The notes under the pieces: generated by a model
What the model saw: the letters and a program-made list of their open reading frames with translations, nothing else
What the model was told of the DNA's origin: nothing
Databases searched by the model: none
Shown: in pieces, positions 10,486-21,844 of the stretch
How positions within the stretch are numbered: position 1 is the first letter of the stretch
Layout: every line of letters begins with the position of its first letter
From: Streptomyces sp. NRRL S-350
GTDB taxonomy: Bacteria > Actinomycetota > Actinomycetes > Streptomycetales > Streptomycetaceae
Reading direction: 5' to 3'
DNA: 64,000 bases
NCBI RefSeq assembly: GCF_000719705.1
Contig: NZ_JOHO01000005.1
Coordinates: 160,420 to 224,419, forward strand
Translations under genes and position numbers: made by a program

Positions 10486-13122
10486 TCAGCCCTGCGGCAG
10501 CCCCGCGAGCTGGGCGGTGATCCGGGCGATGTCGGCCTCGGCGGCCTCCTGGCGAACCTTGATCTTCGCGACCACCTCGTCCGGCGCCTTGGCCAGGAAG
10601 GCCTCGTTGCCGAGCTTGGCCGTGGTCTGGGCCTTCTCCTTCTCGGCGGCCGCGAGGTCCTTGGCGAGGCGCTTGCGCTCCGCCGCGACGTCGATGGTGC
10701 CGGAGAGGTCCAGCGAGACGGTGGCGCCCGCGACCGGCAGCGAGGCCGTGGCCGCGAAACCCTCCTCGGGAACGGTCAGCCGCAGCAGCGAACGGATCGC
10801 GTCCTCGTGGACGGCCAGCACGGTGCCGTCCAGCTCCAGCCGGGCCGGGACGCGCTGGCCCGACTTGAGGCCCTGGGCGGTGGCGAACCGGCGGACCTCG
10901 GTGACCACCTGCTGGAGCGTGGCGATCTCCGCCTCGGCCTCGGCGTCGCGGTACCCGCTGTCCTGCGGCCAGTCGGCGATGACCAGCGACTCGGCGCCGG
11001 TCAGCGTGGTCCACAGGGTCTCGGTGACGAACGGCACGATCGGGTGCAGCAGGCGCAGCGTGACGTCCAGGACCTCGCCGAGCACCCGGCGCGTGGCGTC
11101 GGCCTGCGGGCCGCCCTTGGCCAGGGTGGTCTTCGAGAGCTCGACGTACCAGTCGAAGACCTCGTCCCACGCGAAGTGGAAGAGCGCCTCGGACAGCTTC
11201 GAGAACTGGTAGTCCTCGTACAGGCCGTCGACCTCGGCCACCGTGCTGTTGAGCCGCGACAGGATCCAGCGGTCGGCCGCGGTCAGCTCCTCCGGCGCGG
11301 GCAGCGGGCCCTCGACGGTGGCGCCGTTCATCAGGGCGAAGCGGGTGGCGTTCCAGATCTTGTTGGCGAAGTTGCGGGCCGCCTGGACCCAGTCCTCGCC
11401 GATCGGCACGTCGACGCCGGGGTTGGCGCCGCGCGCCAGCGTGAAGCGCAGCGCATCGGAGCCGTACTTGTCCATCCAGTCCAGCGGGTTGACCACGTTG
11501 CCGAAGGACTTCGACATCTTCTTGCCGTTCTGGTCACGGACCATGCCGTGCAGCGCGATCGTGTGGAACGGCGGGGTGCCGTCCATCGCGTAGAGGCCGA
11601 ACATCATCATCCGGGCGACCCAGAAGAACAGGATGTCGTAGCCGGTGACCAGCACGGAGTTCGGGTAGAACTTCGCGAGGCTCTCGGTCTGCTCCGGCCA
11701 GCCGAGCGTGGAGAACGGCCACAGGCCGGAGGAGAACCAGGTGTCCAGGACGTCGGTGTCCTGGTGCCAGCCCTCACCGGCGGGCGGCTGCTGGTCGGGG
11801 CCGACGCAGACGACCTCGCCGTTCGGGCCGTACCAGACCGGGATGCGGTGGCCCCACCACAGCTGGCGCGAGATGCACCAGTCGTGCAGGTTGTCGACCC
11901 AGTCGAAGTACCGCTTCTCCATCTCCTGCGGGTGGATCTTGACCTTGCCGTCGCGGACCGCGTCACCGGCGGCCTTGGCGAGCGGGCCGACCTTGACCCA
12001 CCACTGCATGGACAGCCGCGGCTCGATGGTGGTCTTGCAGCGCGAGCAGTGGCCCACCGAGTGGACGTACGGGCGCTTCTCGGCGACGATCCGGCCCTCG
12101 GCGCGCAGCGCGGCGACGATCGCCGAGCGGGCCTCCAACCGGTCCAGGCCGAGGAAGGGGCCGTGCACGGTGATGACGGCGTGCTCGTCCATGACGGCGA
12201 TGTTCGGCAGGTCGTGCCGCTGGCCGATCTCGAAGTCGTTCGGGTCGTGCGCGGGCGTCACCTTGACGGCGCCGGTGCCGAACTCCGGGTCGACGTGGGT
12301 GTCGGCGACGACGGGGATCCGACGGCCGGTCAGCGGCAGCTCGATCTCGGTGCCGACCAGGTGCTTGTAGCGCTCGTCCTCCGGGTGGACGGCGACGGCG
12401 GTGTCACCCAGCATCGTCTCGGCGCGCGTGGTGGCGACGACGATGGAGTTCTCGCCCTCGCCGTAGCGGATGGAGACGAGCTCGCCGTCGTCGTCCTGGT
12501 ACTCCACCTCGATGTCCGAGATGGCGGTCAGGCAGCGCGGGCACCAGTTGATGATGCGCTCGGCGCGGTAGATCAGCTCGTCGTCGAAGAGCTTCTTGAA
12601 GATGGTCTGGACGGCCTGCGACAGGCCCTCGTCCATGGTGAAGCGCTCGCGGGACCAGTCCACGCCGTCGCCCAGGCGCCGCATCTGGCCGGAGATCTGG
12701 CCGCCGGACTCCGCCTTCCACTTCCAGACCCGCTCGATGAACGCCTCGCGGCCCAGGTCGTGGCGGGACTTGCCCTCCTTGGCGAGCTCGCGCTCGACCA
12801 CGTTCTGGGTGGCGATGCCGGCGTGGTCCATGCCGGGCTGCCACAGAGCCTCGTAGCCCTGCATGCGCTTGCGGCGGACCAGGGCGTCGATCAGCGTGTG
12901 CTCGAAGGCGTGGCCCAGGTGCAGGCTGCCGGTGACGTTCGGCGGGGGGATGACGATCGTGTACGGGGGCTTGTCGCTCTTCGCATCCGCCGTGAAGTAC
13001 CCGCGCTCCACCCAGCGCTCGTACAGCTCGCCCTCTACGTCCGCGGGGGTGTAGGTCGTCGGGAGGGTCGCTGCTTCGTCCCCGGTGGTGCTCACGGGGC
13101 GCTGGTTCGTCGAGTCGGTCAC
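10486..13122 (-). CDS. valS: valyl-tRNA synthetase
   Basis: 878-aa class Ia aminoacyl-tRNA synthetase that charges tRNA-Val. The HIGH-type motif is HLGH (68-71), the catalytic loop is KMSKS, an editing (CP1) domain lies between, and a C-terminal coiled-coil ends LAGLPQG. The frame stays open upstream to 13305, but that segment is Arg/Pro-rich and overlaps the divergent promoter region. GTG at 13122 gives the expected length. No Shine-Dalgarno precedes it, so a leaderless or weakly initiated mRNA is possible; an alternative GTG at 13095 also lacks one. No T-box leader was seen. Confidence 0.95.
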   Translation of the reverse strand: MTDSTNQRPVSTTGDEAATLPTTYTPADVEGELYERWVERGYFTADAKSDKPPYTIVIPPPNVTGSLHLGHAFEHTLIDALVRRKRMQGYEALWQPGMDHAGIATQNVVERELAKEGKSRHDLGREAFIERVWKWKAESGGQISGQMRRLGDGVDWSRERFTMDEGLSQAVQTIFKKLFDDELIYRAERIINWCPRCLTAISDIEVEYQDDDGELVSIRYGEGENSIVVATTRAETMLGDTAVAVHPEDERYKHLVGTEIELPLTGRRIPVVADTHVDPEFGTGAVKVTPAHDPNDFEIGQRHDLPNIAVMDEHAVITVHGPFLGLDRLEARSAIVAALRAEGRIVAEKRPYVHSVGHCSRCKTTIEPRLSMQWWVKVGPLAKAAGDAVRDGKVKIHPQEMEKRYFDWVDNLHDWCISRQLWWGHRIPVWYGPNGEVVCVGPDQQPPAGEGWHQDTDVLDTWFSSGLWPFSTLGWPEQTESLAKFYPNSVLVTGYDILFFWVARMMMFGLYAMDGTPPFHTIALHGMVRDQNGKKMSKSFGNVVNPLDWMDKYGSDALRFTLARGANPGVDVPIGEDWVQAARNFANKIWNATRFALMNGATVEGPLPAPEELTAADRWILSRLNSTVAEVDGLYEDYQFSKLSEALFHFAWDEVFDWYVELSKTTLAKGGPQADATRRVLGEVLDVTLRLLHPIVPFVTETLWTTLTGAESLVIADWPQDSGYRDAEAEAEIATLQQVVTEVRRFATAQGLKSGQRVPARLELDGTVLAVHEDAIRSLLRLTVPEEGFAATASLPVAGATVSLDLSGTIDVAAERKRLAKDLAAAEKEKAQTTAKLGNEAFLAKAPDEVVAKIKVRQEAAEADIARITAQLAGLPQG

Positions 13123-13313
13123 GACGCACAGTTTACGTAACCGGGGGCGTGGGTTACGAACCGCTTTCGGTCCGCGGACGCGCCACGCCCGGACGGGCCC
13201 CGAGCGGGCCCCGTGCGGTAGCGTGCCCGGGCACTCGCCCGGTCGGCCGGGCGTGCACGGAACGACTCCACACCATGACAGGCCGCGGGTGCGGCGGGGG
13301 AGCACAGACGCAG

Positions 13314-14144
13314 ATGTACGGCCAGGGACAGCAGTATCCGCAGGGACAGCCGCAGCCTTACGGCGGCCAGCCGCAATACGGCCAGCCGCCGCAGCAGCCC
13401 TACGGCGCCCCGCAGCCGCAGTACGGCTACCCGCCGCAGCAGCCCTACGGCGCGCCCCAGCCCCAGTACGGCGTGCCGCCGCAGGCGCCGTACGGGCAGC
13501 CGGGGTACCCGGTCGCGCCGCCGCCGAAGGGCCGGGGCGGCCTGGTCGTCGGCCTGGTGATCGGGGCGCTGGTGCTGGGCGGCGGCGGTTTCGCCGCGTG
13601 GAAGTTCCTCGGCGGCAGCGACGCGGGCGGCCAGTACAAGCTCACCGCCCCGCAGACGCTGGCGGACGGCTACGTGCAGAAGTCGGCGAAGGAGGAGGCC
13701 GCCGACATGAGCAAGCCCGACATCGCGAAGGTCGGCAAGGACCTGCACGCGGTGGTGGCCAGCTACAGCAAGGGCACCGACGTCAAGAACATGGACTCCC
13801 TCACGGTCGTCGGCATCTACGGCACCCTCAACGACCCGGACCAGATCATCGCGGACTCGAAGAAGGACAGCGGCGGGCTGACCTGGAGCACACCGATGGC
13901 CGACTACCCCGCGAAGGACAGCCACGCCTCCTCGGGCAAGCTCAGCTGCGGCGTGGCCAGCGTCATCGTGGGCAAGCCGGGCCCGACGGTCTGCGTGTGG
14001 GCGGACAAGTCCACCTACGGCCGGGTCACCTTCACCAAGCTCAGCCTGGGCAGCACCGGCGGTGACAGCACCCAGGGCGTCACCCCGGACCAGGCCGCGG
14101 AGAAGACCCGGGCGATCCGCGACGCCATGAAGGTCGCCCAGTAG
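13314..14144 (+). CDS. Tyr/Gln/Pro-repeat single-pass membrane protein
   Basis: 276-aa protein of unknown function. Residues 1 to about 65 are low-complexity tandem PYG-x-P-Q-x-Q-Y-G units. A membrane helix follows ([17 protein letters not shown], about 74-93), then an extracellular domain of about 180 residues with one cysteine pair (KLSCGVAS... and PTVCVWAD) that could form a disulfide. ATG at 13314 follows a GGGGGAG site about 11 nt upstream; the earlier in-frame ATG at 13275 lacks one. It is divergent from valS. Cytoplasmic Pro/Gln/Tyr repeats joined to an exported domain are common in actinobacterial envelope proteins. Confidence 0.85.
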   Translation: MYGQGQQYPQGQPQPYGGQPQYGQPPQQPYGAPQPQYGYPPQQPYGAPQPQYGVPPQAPYGQPGYPVAPPPKGRGGLVVGLVIGALVLGGGGFAAWKFLGGSDAGGQYKLTAPQTLADGYVQKSAKEEAADMSKPDIAKVGKDLHAVVASYSKGTDVKNMDSLTVVGIYGTLNDPDQIIADSKKDSGGLTWSTPMADYPAKDSHASSGKLSCGVASVIVGKPGPTVCVWADKSTYGRVTFTKLSLGSTGGDSTQGVTPDQAAEKTRAIRDAMKVAQ

Positions 14145-14158
14145 CACCGCACCGGTCG

Positions 14159-14216
14159 CGCCGGCACGCGAAGGGGCCCCCACCGGATCCGGTGGGGGCC
14201 CCTTCGCGTGCCGGCG
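14159..14216. terminator. bidirectional terminator, 58-bp perfect palindrome
   Basis: Every base from 14159 to 14216 pairs with its mirror position around a central GGATCC, giving 29-bp arms with no loop. It lies 14 nt after the stop of the upstream plus-strand gene and 5 nt from the clpX stop, so it can terminate both convergent transcripts. Confidence 0.9.
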
Positions 14217-14221
14217 TCGGG

Positions 14222-15511
<1,290 letters not shown>

Positions 15512-15756
15512 GAGGTGCTTCCCCTTCGCCAGGGGCCCCGCAGGGGTTCCGGGGCCTGGTGCTGTGGACCGTCAACGCCGACGGCGCTCGGTCTCGCTAT
15601 CCGACGGTACTCTGCCGGGCCCGTGATTCCGTCCTCTTCGCCGGGTCTGCCGTACGCCCTGGGCGAATTGATACCGAACAGATGCCGTGCACGGGTCTGC
15701 CCCGCCCCGACGGACCCTCCCGGACCGGACCGCTCCGGGCGGGAGGGGAGCCGGCC

Positions 15757-16419
15757 TCAGGAGGTCAGCGAGGTCTTGCGGGTGGAGATGATCTGGTCGA
15801 CCAGGCCGTACTCGACGGCCTCCTCGGCGGTGAGGATCTTGTCGCGCTCGATGTCCTCGCGCACCTGCTCCGCCGACTTGTTGGAGTGCTTGGAGAGCAT
15901 CTCCTCCAGCTGCTCGCGCATCCGGAAGATCTCCCTGGCCTGGATCTCCAGGTCGGACACCTGGCCGCGGCCGGTCTCGGTGTACGGCTGGTGGATCAGG
16001 ATCCGGGCGTTCGGCAGCGCCATCCGCTTGCCGGGGGTGCCGGCGGCGAGCAGCACGGCCGCGGCGGAGGCCGCCTGGCCCATGCAGACCGTGGTGATGT
16101 CCGGCTTCACGTACTGCATCGTGTCGTAGATGGCCGTCAGGGCCGTGAACGAGCCGCCGGGCGAGTTGATGTACATCTGGATCTCGCGGTCCGGGTCCAT
16201 CGACTCCAGGCACAGCAGCTGCGCCATGATGTCGTTCGCCGAGACGTCGTCCACCTGCGAGCCGAGGAAGATGATGCGCTCCTCGAACAGCTTGGCGTAG
16301 GGGTCGTACTCGCGGATGCCCTGCGTGGTGCGCTCGACGAAGCGCGGGACGATGTAGCGGCCCTCGGCGCGCATGTCCTCGACGCGGGCCTGGGCGGCCG
16401 ACAGGCTGGGGATGTTCAT
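15757..16419 (-). CDS. clpP2: ATP-dependent Clp protease proteolytic subunit 2
   Basis: 220-aa serine peptidase with Ser118 (GQAAS), His143 (LIHQP) and Asp193 (ERDKI) as the catalytic triad. It is the second of two adjacent ClpP paralogues. In actinobacteria ClpP1 and ClpP2 form a mixed tetradecamer. It starts 56 nt after the clpP1 stop and is therefore in the same operon. The long N-terminal extension before [14 protein letters not shown] suggests propeptide processing. Confidence 0.95.
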   Translation of the reverse strand: MNIPSLSAAQARVEDMRAEGRYIVPRFVERTTQGIREYDPYAKLFEERIIFLGSQVDDVSANDIMAQLLCLESMDPDREIQMYINSPGGSFTALTAIYDTMQYVKPDITTVCMGQAASAAAVLLAAGTPGKRMALPNARILIHQPYTETGRGQVSDLEIQAREIFRMREQLEEMLSKHSNKSAEQVREDIERDKILTAEEAVEYGLVDQIISTRKTSLTS

Positions 16420-16475
16420 GGGGGTCCTTGTCCTCCGGGGCGTTGTGGCTGGGGTCTCGCGGGCCGGGCCGCGGC

Positions 16476-17117
16476 TCAGGCAGCGCCCGTGCCGCCGCCG
16501 CCGGGGACGTCCGCGGCACTGTGCATGATCGCGTCGATGAGGCCGTACTCGAGGGCCTCCTCCGGGGTGAACCAGCGGTCGCGGTCGGAGTCCGCGGTGA
16601 TCTGCTCGAAGGACTGGCCGCTGTGGTGGGCGATCAGCTCGGACATCCGCTTCTTGGTGCGGAGCAGCTGCTCCGCCTGGATGCGGATGTCGGTGGCGGA
16701 ACCGCCGAGGCCCGCGGAGGGCTGGTGCATCAGGATGGTCGAGTTCGGCAGCGAGAAGCGCTTGCCGGGGGCGCCGGCGGTCAGCAGGAACTGACCCATC
16801 GAGGCGGCCATGCCCATCGCGATCGTCACGACGTCGTTCTTGATGTACTGCATGGTGTCGTAGATCGCCATGCCGGCCGAGATCGAGCCGCCCGGGGAGT
16901 TGATGTAGAGGAAGATGTCCTTGTCGGGGTCCGCGGCCAGCAGCAGCAGCTGAGCGGTGATCTTGTTCGCGATGTCGTCGTCGACCTGCTGGCCGAGGAA
17001 GATGATCCGCTCGTTGAGCAGCCGGTTGTAGACCTGGTCGCCAAGGCCGCCGAGCACGTCACCAGCGGCGGCGTGCGGCGCCATCGGGCCAGGCATCTGC
17101 ATCTGCGGGAACGTCAC
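16476..17117 (-). CDS. clpP1: ATP-dependent Clp protease proteolytic subunit 1
   Basis: 213-aa serine peptidase with triad Ser106 (GMAAS), His131 (LMHQP) and Asp180 (DRDRWF). The N-terminus before about residue 27 is Met/Pro/Ala-rich and probably removed by processing. The GTG start at 17117 has an AGGTGG site upstream; Met codons at residues 6 and 8 are alternatives. It is the first gene of the clpP1-clpP2 operon and is preceded by a ClgR-type box. Confidence 0.95.
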   Translation of the reverse strand: MTFPQMQMPGPMAPHAAAGDVLGGLGDQVYNRLLNERIIFLGQQVDDDIANKITAQLLLLAADPDKDIFLYINSPGGSISAGMAIYDTMQYIKNDVVTIAMGMAASMGQFLLTAGAPGKRFSLPNSTILMHQPSAGLGGSATDIRIQAEQLLRTKKRMSELIAHHSGQSFEQITADSDRDRWFTPEEALEYGLIDAIMHSAADVPGGGGTGAA

Positions 17118-17255
17118 TTAGCCACCTGCTCAGTCGATTTGGACGGTCGCTCCACGGCCGTCACGGTGTCGCACAGCTTCCGGGTATCACGGTGTGATTG
17201 TCGCTGTCCAAGGACCCTAACGCGCAGGCCGGGCCGCAGAATCCCTCACGCAGAA

Positions 17256-17269
17256 CTGTTCGCTGTCAG
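17256..17269 (-). promoter_or_regulatory. ClgR-type operator upstream of clpP1P2
   Basis: GTTCGC-N5-GCG matches the published Streptomyces ClgR consensus exactly and is about 140 bp upstream of the clpP1 start. ClgR is a known activator of clp genes in actinobacteria and is itself a ClpP substrate. The match is seen in the sequence; regulation in this strain is inferred. Confidence 0.75.
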
Positions 17270-17301
17270 CGCAGGGTCGCGGCGGCCCGCGGGCGGAAGA
17301 C

Positions 17302-17334
17302 AGCGGGCCCGGACACCATGACGGCGTCCGGGCC
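17302..17334 (-). terminator. terminator of tig
   Basis: An 11-bp perfect stem (CGGGCCCGGAC with GTCCGGGCCCG) and an 11-nt loop, 30 nt after the tig stop. It separates trigger factor from the downstream clpP1 promoter region. Confidence 0.75.
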
Positions 17335-17363
17335 CGTTGCGTGCCTCAGGGGGCTGCCGGGGC

Positions 17364-18746
17364 TCAGGCCTCGGTCTTCTCCTCGGCGGCGGCCTCGACG
17401 GTCTCGGCCGACTCGTCGGCCTCGTCGTCGTCGAAGTTGATCTCGTTGCCCTCGGTGTCGACGACCTTGGCGGCCTCGACCACGGTGGCCAGCGCCTTGC
17501 CGCGGGCGACCTCGCCGACCAGCAGCGGCACCTGGCCGCCCTGGACGACCTGCTGCGCGAACTGGTCCGGGGTGAGGCCCGAGCCGGCGGCGCGGCGGAT
17601 GAGGTGCTCGGTCAGCTCCTCCTGGTTAACACCCAGCTCCTCGTCGGCGACGATCTGGTCCAGGACGAACTGGGTCTTGATGCCCTTCTTCGCCTGCTCC
17701 TCGATCTCCGCGTCCCACTCCTCGCGGGTCTTGTCCTGGGTGCCCAGGTAGGTGTCGAGGTCCATGCCCATCGGCTGGAGCTGGTGGTGCTCCACGTTGT
17801 GCTTGCGGGTCTCGATCTCGTCCTTGAGGAGCTTCTCCGGGTACTCGATCTCGACCAGCGCGAGCAGCGCGTCCAGCACCTTCTCCTGGGCCTGGGTGGC
17901 CTGGTCGTACTCCTTCATGCGCTCGAGGCGCTTGCGGGAGTCGGCGCGCAGGTCCTCCAGGGTGTCGAACTCGCTGGCCAGCTGGGCGAACTCGTCGTCC
18001 AGCTCGGGCAGCTCCTTCTCCTGGACGGCGGTGACGGTGACGGTGACCTCGGAGGTCTTGCCCGCCTGGGTGCCGCCCTTGAGCTCGGTCTCGAAGGTCT
18101 TCACCTCGCCGGCGGACAGGCCGACGACGGCCTCGTCGATGCCGTCGATCAGACGGCCCGAGCCGATCTCGTAGCTCACGCCGGTGGCGGTGCCGTCCTC
18201 CGGCACCTCACCGTCGACCTTGGCGACGAGGTCCACGACCACGATGTCGCCGGCGGCCGCGGCGCGCTCGACGTCCTTGACGGACGAGAAGCGCTCGCGC
18301 AGCTGCTCCAGCGACTTCTCGACGTCCTCCTCGGAGACGACGATCGGGTCGACGGTCACCTCGATGGAGGAGAACTCCGGAAGGGTGATCTCCGGACGGA
18401 TGTCCACCTCGGCGGTGAACTTCAGGTCACCGCCGTCGGCGATCGTCTCGACACCCTCGATGTTGGTGATGTCGGGCTGGCCGAGGACCTCGATCTTGCC
18501 CTCGTCGACGGCCTGCGTGTAGAAGCGCGGCAGGGCGTCGTTGACGGCCTCCTCCAGCACGGCGCCACGGCCGAAGCGCTGGTCGATGACGCGAGCCGGG
18601 ATCTTGCCCTTGCGGAAGCCCGGAACCGTGACCTGCTGGTTGATCTTCTTGTACGCCGCGTCGAGGCTGGGCTTGAGCTCCTCGAAGGGCACCTCGACGG
18701 TGAGTCGAACCCGGGTCGGGTTCAGAGTCTCGACGGCGCTCTTCAC
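17364..18746 (-). CDS. tig: trigger factor (ribosome-associated chaperone)
   Basis: 460-aa chaperone and peptidyl-prolyl isomerase that binds nascent chains at the ribosome exit tunnel. The N-terminal ribosome-binding signature [12 protein letters not shown] lies at about 44-55, the FKBP-type PPIase domain follows (about 150-240), then a helical C-terminal domain. The tail is very acidic ([20 protein letters not shown]). The GTG start has a TAGGAGA ribosome-binding site. The frame continues open to 19286, but that stretch runs across the tRNA-Pro gene and is not coding. Confidence 0.97.
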   Translation of the reverse strand: MKSAVETLNPTRVRLTVEVPFEELKPSLDAAYKKINQQVTVPGFRKGKIPARVIDQRFGRGAVLEEAVNDALPRFYTQAVDEGKIEVLGQPDITNIEGVETIADGGDLKFTAEVDIRPEITLPEFSSIEVTVDPIVVSEEDVEKSLEQLRERFSSVKDVERAAAAGDIVVVDLVAKVDGEVPEDGTATGVSYEIGSGRLIDGIDEAVVGLSAGEVKTFETELKGGTQAGKTSEVTVTVTAVQEKELPELDDEFAQLASEFDTLEDLRADSRKRLERMKEYDQATQAQEKVLDALLALVEIEYPEKLLKDEIETRKHNVEHHQLQPMGMDLDTYLGTQDKTREEWDAEIEEQAKKGIKTQFVLDQIVADEELGVNQEELTEHLIRRAAGSGLTPDQFAQQVVQGGQVPLLVGEVARGKALATVVEAAKVVDTEGNEINFDDDEADESAETVEAAAEEKTEA

Positions 18747-19037
18747 GGTTAGGTCTCCTAGGGGCTTGCGGTCAGGTTGTCTCCGCCCGGCCCGCCGTCC
18801 GGCCGGAGCCGTACGGGTGGGTCGGACGAGACGGGCGATGGGCGGTTGGAGCTGCATCTCCCGTGGGGTGGACGGTGAGCTTGACTCCTCGCCCTCGTGC
18901 GGTTGACCTGGGTTGACGCCGCAGGGACTACCGCCAGCGTCCCATCCTACCGGTACCACGAAAGGCGGACGCCAGGCGCCACCGTACCGCCCGAACAGAA
19001 CAGGGCCCCGCCACGGTTGGCGAGACCCTGCCGCACT

Positions 19038-19111
19038 GTCGGGGTGGCCGGATTCGAACCGACGGCCTTCCGCTCCCAAAGCGGACGCGCTACCAAACTG
19101 CGCCACACCCC
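19038..19111 (-). tRNA. tRNA-Pro, anticodon UGG
   Basis: 74-nt cloverleaf read on the minus strand. The acceptor stem is CGGGGTG/CACCCCG with discriminator A, and the T-arm contains GGTTCGAATCC. The anticodon stem TCCGC/GCGGA encloses the loop TTTGGGA with TGG as anticodon. CCA is not encoded. It lies about 290 nt upstream of tig and is antisense to nothing coding. Confidence 0.95.
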
Positions 19112-19271
19112 GTGGTGCCGAGAGGAAGCGTACACGGCGGGCCTGTTCGGCTCGCCGACTTGCCACCGCGCGGGCGCGGAAGGGGGGCGGGGGAAATGCG
19201 GTGTGCACGGGAGCCCTCGGACCAGGTACGCTGTTCCCCGAACTTCCGGCCGGTGACGGTCGGTGGGTCGC

Positions 19272-19342
19272 GCGGGCGTAGCTCAATGGTAGAGCCCTAG
19301 TCTTCCAAACTAGTCACGCGAGTTCGATTCTCGTCGCCCGCT
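19272..19342 (+). tRNA. tRNA-Gly, anticodon UCC
   Basis: 71-nt cloverleaf. The acceptor stem is GCGGGCG/CGCCCGC with discriminator T, and the D-loop contains the TAGCTCAATGGTAGAG pattern. The anticodon stem CTAGT/ACTAG encloses CTTCCAA with TCC as anticodon, and the T-arm contains GTTCGATTC. CCA is not encoded. It is divergent from tRNA-Pro, 160 bp away. Confidence 0.96.
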
Positions 19343-19443
19343 CTTCGTCCGGCCCCGGTGTGCTCTCCGCGCACCGGGGCCGGCTGCGTTCCCGGGGCCG
19401 GCCGGCCGCGGGACCGGGCGCCGCCAGGGCTCCTCCCGGTCGC

Positions 19444-20019
19444 TCAGAGCCGGAGGCGGGCGGCCCGGGCGGCGGCGCGGTCGAGCAGCAGGTGGATGTC
19501 GCCCTCACGGGTGGCCGGGCGGTCGTTGAACTCGTCCGGGGAGCGCACCGGGCGGCCGGTGGCGTGCAGCACCTCCATCAGCTGCACCCGGGCCGTGCGG
19601 ACGGTCGGCGGAGTGCCGTAGCCGTGCGCCAGAACCGCGGCCTGGGCGCCGAGCAGGCAGACCCGGCCCGCCTCGTCCCACATGGCGCCCTGCAGCCAGC
19701 CGTGGGCGCGGATGTAGCGGGAGGCGAGCCTGAGGTGGTCGGCGGCGGTGACCGGGACGGCGCGGGCGGGGCGGCGCAGCGCCCGGTCGAGCAGGGTGGC
19801 CCGGGGCGCCGGGTGGCCGGCGTACCAGGGCTGCGGCGTGCTGCCGTAGGGGCAGGCGTACGGCGCGGGGGTGCGGGCGGGGGCGGGCAGCGTGGCGAGG
19901 TAGGCCTCGATCTCCGCGACCAGGCCGGAGCCGTCCGGGTGGATCAGGAGCGGACGGGCGGGGCGTGGGCGGCTCGGGGTCGGTCCGGGCGGGGGCGGCG
20001 GTGCGGCGGTGCGGGGCAT
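19444..20019 (-). CDS. hypothetical protein, DUF6197-like
   Basis: 191-aa protein. The N-terminal ~30 residues are Pro-rich. The remainder contains a compact helical region with AADHLRLASRYIRAHGW, then QGAMWDEAGRVCLLGAQAAVLAHGYG, reminiscent of actinobacterial DUF6197 proteins of unknown function. The start was chosen at ATG 20019 because GGAGA lies 7 nt upstream; the frame stays open far beyond it but into the neighbouring promoter and gene. It is divergent from the next gene. Confidence 0.72.
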   Translation of the reverse strand: MPRTAAPPPPPGPTPSRPRPARPLLIHPDGSGLVAEIEAYLATLPAPARTPAPYACPYGSTPQPWYAGHPAPRATLLDRALRRPARAVPVTAADHLRLASRYIRAHGWLQGAMWDEAGRVCLLGAQAAVLAHGYGTPPTVRTARVQLMEVLHATGRPVRSPDEFNDRPATREGDIHLLLDRAAARAARLRL

Positions 20020-20150
20020 GCGGGTTCTCCGGGCGGGCGGTCTGCGGCTTCCGCTGCCCAAAGTGGGGCATTCAGGACATTTCCGCGACCGGAGGGCCCG
20101 GGCGCCCGGACGGTTTCCCGGTTGGGGGCCGGGCCGATAGCCTCGGCGGC

Positions 20151-20180
20151 GTTCGAGCGCAGTTCGAGCACGGTTCGAGC
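20151..20180 (+). promoter_or_regulatory. three phased direct repeats of GTTCGAGC
   Basis: GTTCGAGC occurs at 20151, 20162 and 20173, exactly 11 bp apart, 42-71 bp upstream of the following start codon. Helical phasing suggests cooperative protein binding, but no regulator is identified. Confidence 0.4.
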
Positions 20181-20221
20181 GCGACCTCATCCGCCGCGCT
20201 TCCGAGGTGGGAGGAGTCCCG

Positions 20222-21013
20222 GTGCATCCGCAGGAGCGACTGGTCGTCATACAGCGCTGCGTGGTCCGGGAGATGGCGCGACTGGGCCAGGTGTTCCGCC
20301 CGGACGGCGAGGTCGTGCGCGGCCCCGGCACCACGGCGGTGGCGGTGCGCGAGCACCCCGGGGACGACGGCGCCGGCCACGTGGACCTCGGCTTCGTGCT
20401 GCAACTCGGCCGGGCGGACGCGCCGGTGGTGTGGGACTGCGCGGCCGGCCTCGGCAAGACCGAGGAGGAGAAGCTCGCCAACGCGGTCAAGATGTGGGCG
20501 ACCACCACGGCCTCGGTGCTGGTCGAGCTGGCGGAGGGGTACGGGACGCACGCCGACCACGCGGACCTGCCCGAACTCCCGGGCTGGCACGCCGTCCAGG
20601 GGCCGGCGGCGGTGTTCGGCTTCGGCAACGAGCACCTGGCGGGCTGGCTCGCCGAGAACCGCCTGCTCTCAAGGCTGGCCCCGGCCCTGCGGCCGGAGTT
20701 GACCGGGCCGGGGCCGGTCGGGGTGAAGCTCTTCCTGGGCGGGAAGGCGGGGGACGACGTCGCCGAGGTCCGGGTGGGCGGCGAGGTGTCGGAGGCGGCG
20801 TCCGCGGCGCTGCGCGCGCTGGACTGGCCGCGGGGTGAACGGCTGTGCTGGGCACGCCTGTTCGTCCTGCTGACGGCGGACGGGCCGACGCAGGCTCAGG
20901 CCGCACCGGCGGGTGCCACGGCACCCGCACCGATGCGTTTCCACGCCCCGGCGGCAGCACGCCCACGGGGTCTGTTCGCTCGCTGGCGGGAGGCCAGACG
21001 GGCCGGACGGTGA
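20222..21013 (+). CDS. hypothetical protein, DUF6348-like
   Basis: 263-aa cytoplasmic protein of unknown function. The N-terminal two-thirds form a mixed alpha/beta domain (QRCVVREMARLGQVF..., DLGFVLQLG, VWDCAAGLG, EEEKLANAVKMWATTTASVL) resembling actinobacterial proteins annotated DUF6348. The last ~50 residues are Pro/Ala/Arg-rich. The GTG start at 20222 has a GGAGGAG site 5 nt upstream. Phased GTTCGAGC repeats lie upstream. Confidence 0.75.
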   Translation: MHPQERLVVIQRCVVREMARLGQVFRPDGEVVRGPGTTAVAVREHPGDDGAGHVDLGFVLQLGRADAPVVWDCAAGLGKTEEEKLANAVKMWATTTASVLVELAEGYGTHADHADLPELPGWHAVQGPAAVFGFGNEHLAGWLAENRLLSRLAPALRPELTGPGPVGVKLFLGGKAGDDVAEVRVGGEVSEAASAALRALDWPRGERLCWARLFVLLTADGPTQAQAAPAGATAPAPMRFHAPAAARPRGLFARWREARRAGR

Positions 21014-21063
21014 CCGCCGTTCGCCCGCCCGCCCCGAGCCGAAGGGCGGGCGATGCGCCCGGG

Positions 21064-21261
21064 TCAGCCGCCGGTGATGCTGGAGATGCTGTGCGCGAGG
21101 TTCGACAGCAGGGAGTTGATCGAGGTCGCGACCGTGGTCTCGTGGAGCATGAAGCCGAACAGGGCGGCGACGATCGCGTGGGCGATCTTCATCTGCTTGT
21201 TGCGGATGAAGATGATGCACAGGATCGCGAACAGGACCAGCGCGGAGACGGAGAGTGCCAC
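21064..21261 (-). CDS. small two-helix membrane protein
   Basis: 65-aa protein with two hydrophobic segments (residues 1-19 and about 27-45) joined by the basic linker RNKQMK, then a polar Ser/Asn tail. The GTG start is preceded by GAGGAAG about 9-11 nt upstream. The pattern resembles small membrane proteins that are widespread in Streptomyces, including copies next to conjugative-transfer genes, but no transfer genes are present here. Function unknown. Confidence 0.75.
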   Translation of the reverse strand: MALSVSALVLFAILCIIFIRNKQMKIAHAIVAALFGFMLHETTVATSINSLLSNLAHSISSITGG

Positions 21262-21844
21262 CCGGACTCACTTCCTCGTTTTCATAGCGGGGTGCCACCG
21301 ACCGGCGACACCAGCGAAAGCCGGACCCCGGCCTGTCCGACGGTCCCGAGGCGGAATCGCGGACCGTCCGACGCACCGTCGGCCGGGGAGCCCACGATCG
21401 ACCGCTGCCTGTCGTGCCGCACGTGACGCCCCCCTATCCCCCGAATCCTGAACAGTCCCGCCCGGACTCAGTGTGGTCGACCGTGCCGATTGCGTAAAGG
21501 TCTGACCGTCGGCCCGGCCCCGATATCCCGCGATGCGAGACGAGTTTCCGCCGACCGGGACGATAGCCGAGCCGTCCTGACGAATCGTCGGCGGGGCCGC
21601 GCTGAGCGGCCGGGAAGCCGCCGGGGGCGGGGAACGGAACCCGCTGGTCCGGTCAGTCGTCGGGCCGTCCGATTTGGCCGAAGATCGGCTGCCCGGCTTG
21701 ACAGCCACTGCCCCCGGCATGTGCCCTGCGGGCCGCCCGCCGACGCGCCGTCAGCGCGGCCACGGCACCGGCCTCGCGCCCCGTCGGGCCCGCCGGGTCC
21801 AGTCGGGCCCAGCCGACCCGGTCGGCCCAGCCGGCCTGGTCGGC
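21262..21844. other. 583-bp region without a supported gene
   Basis: Several long open frames exist on both strands, but their translations are Arg/Pro-rich shadows without ribosome-binding sites. The stretch 21780-21845 contains imperfect repeats of a GTCGGCCCAGCC-like unit next to the phosphatase stop. The rest presumably holds the promoter of the small membrane gene. Confidence 0.4.

Noticed and set aside
9547..13140. A 1,197-codon plus-strand open frame over valS
   Set aside because: Complementary-strand shadow of valS; repetitive Leu/Gly/Arg/Asp composition.
13123..13305. N-terminal extension of valS to 13305
   Set aside because: Arg/Pro-rich, would overlap the divergent gene's leader and give an over-long synthetase; GTG 13122 gives the normal length.
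10486..13305. T-box riboswitch upstream of valS
   Set aside because: No antiterminator-like or AGGGTGG-type element was found; the leader is short.
18747..19286. N-terminal extension of trigger factor to 19286
   Set aside because: The extension crosses the tRNA-Pro gene and lacks homology-like sequence; GTG 18746 has a good ribosome-binding site.
21064..21261. Small membrane protein as a marker of a conjugative element
   Set aside because: No transfer, integrase or att-like sequences accompany it; the neighbourhood is core chromosome.
21268..21720. Possible 150-aa ORF on the minus strand
   Set aside because: Ser/Arg/Pro-rich translation, no ribosome-binding site, poor codon bias.
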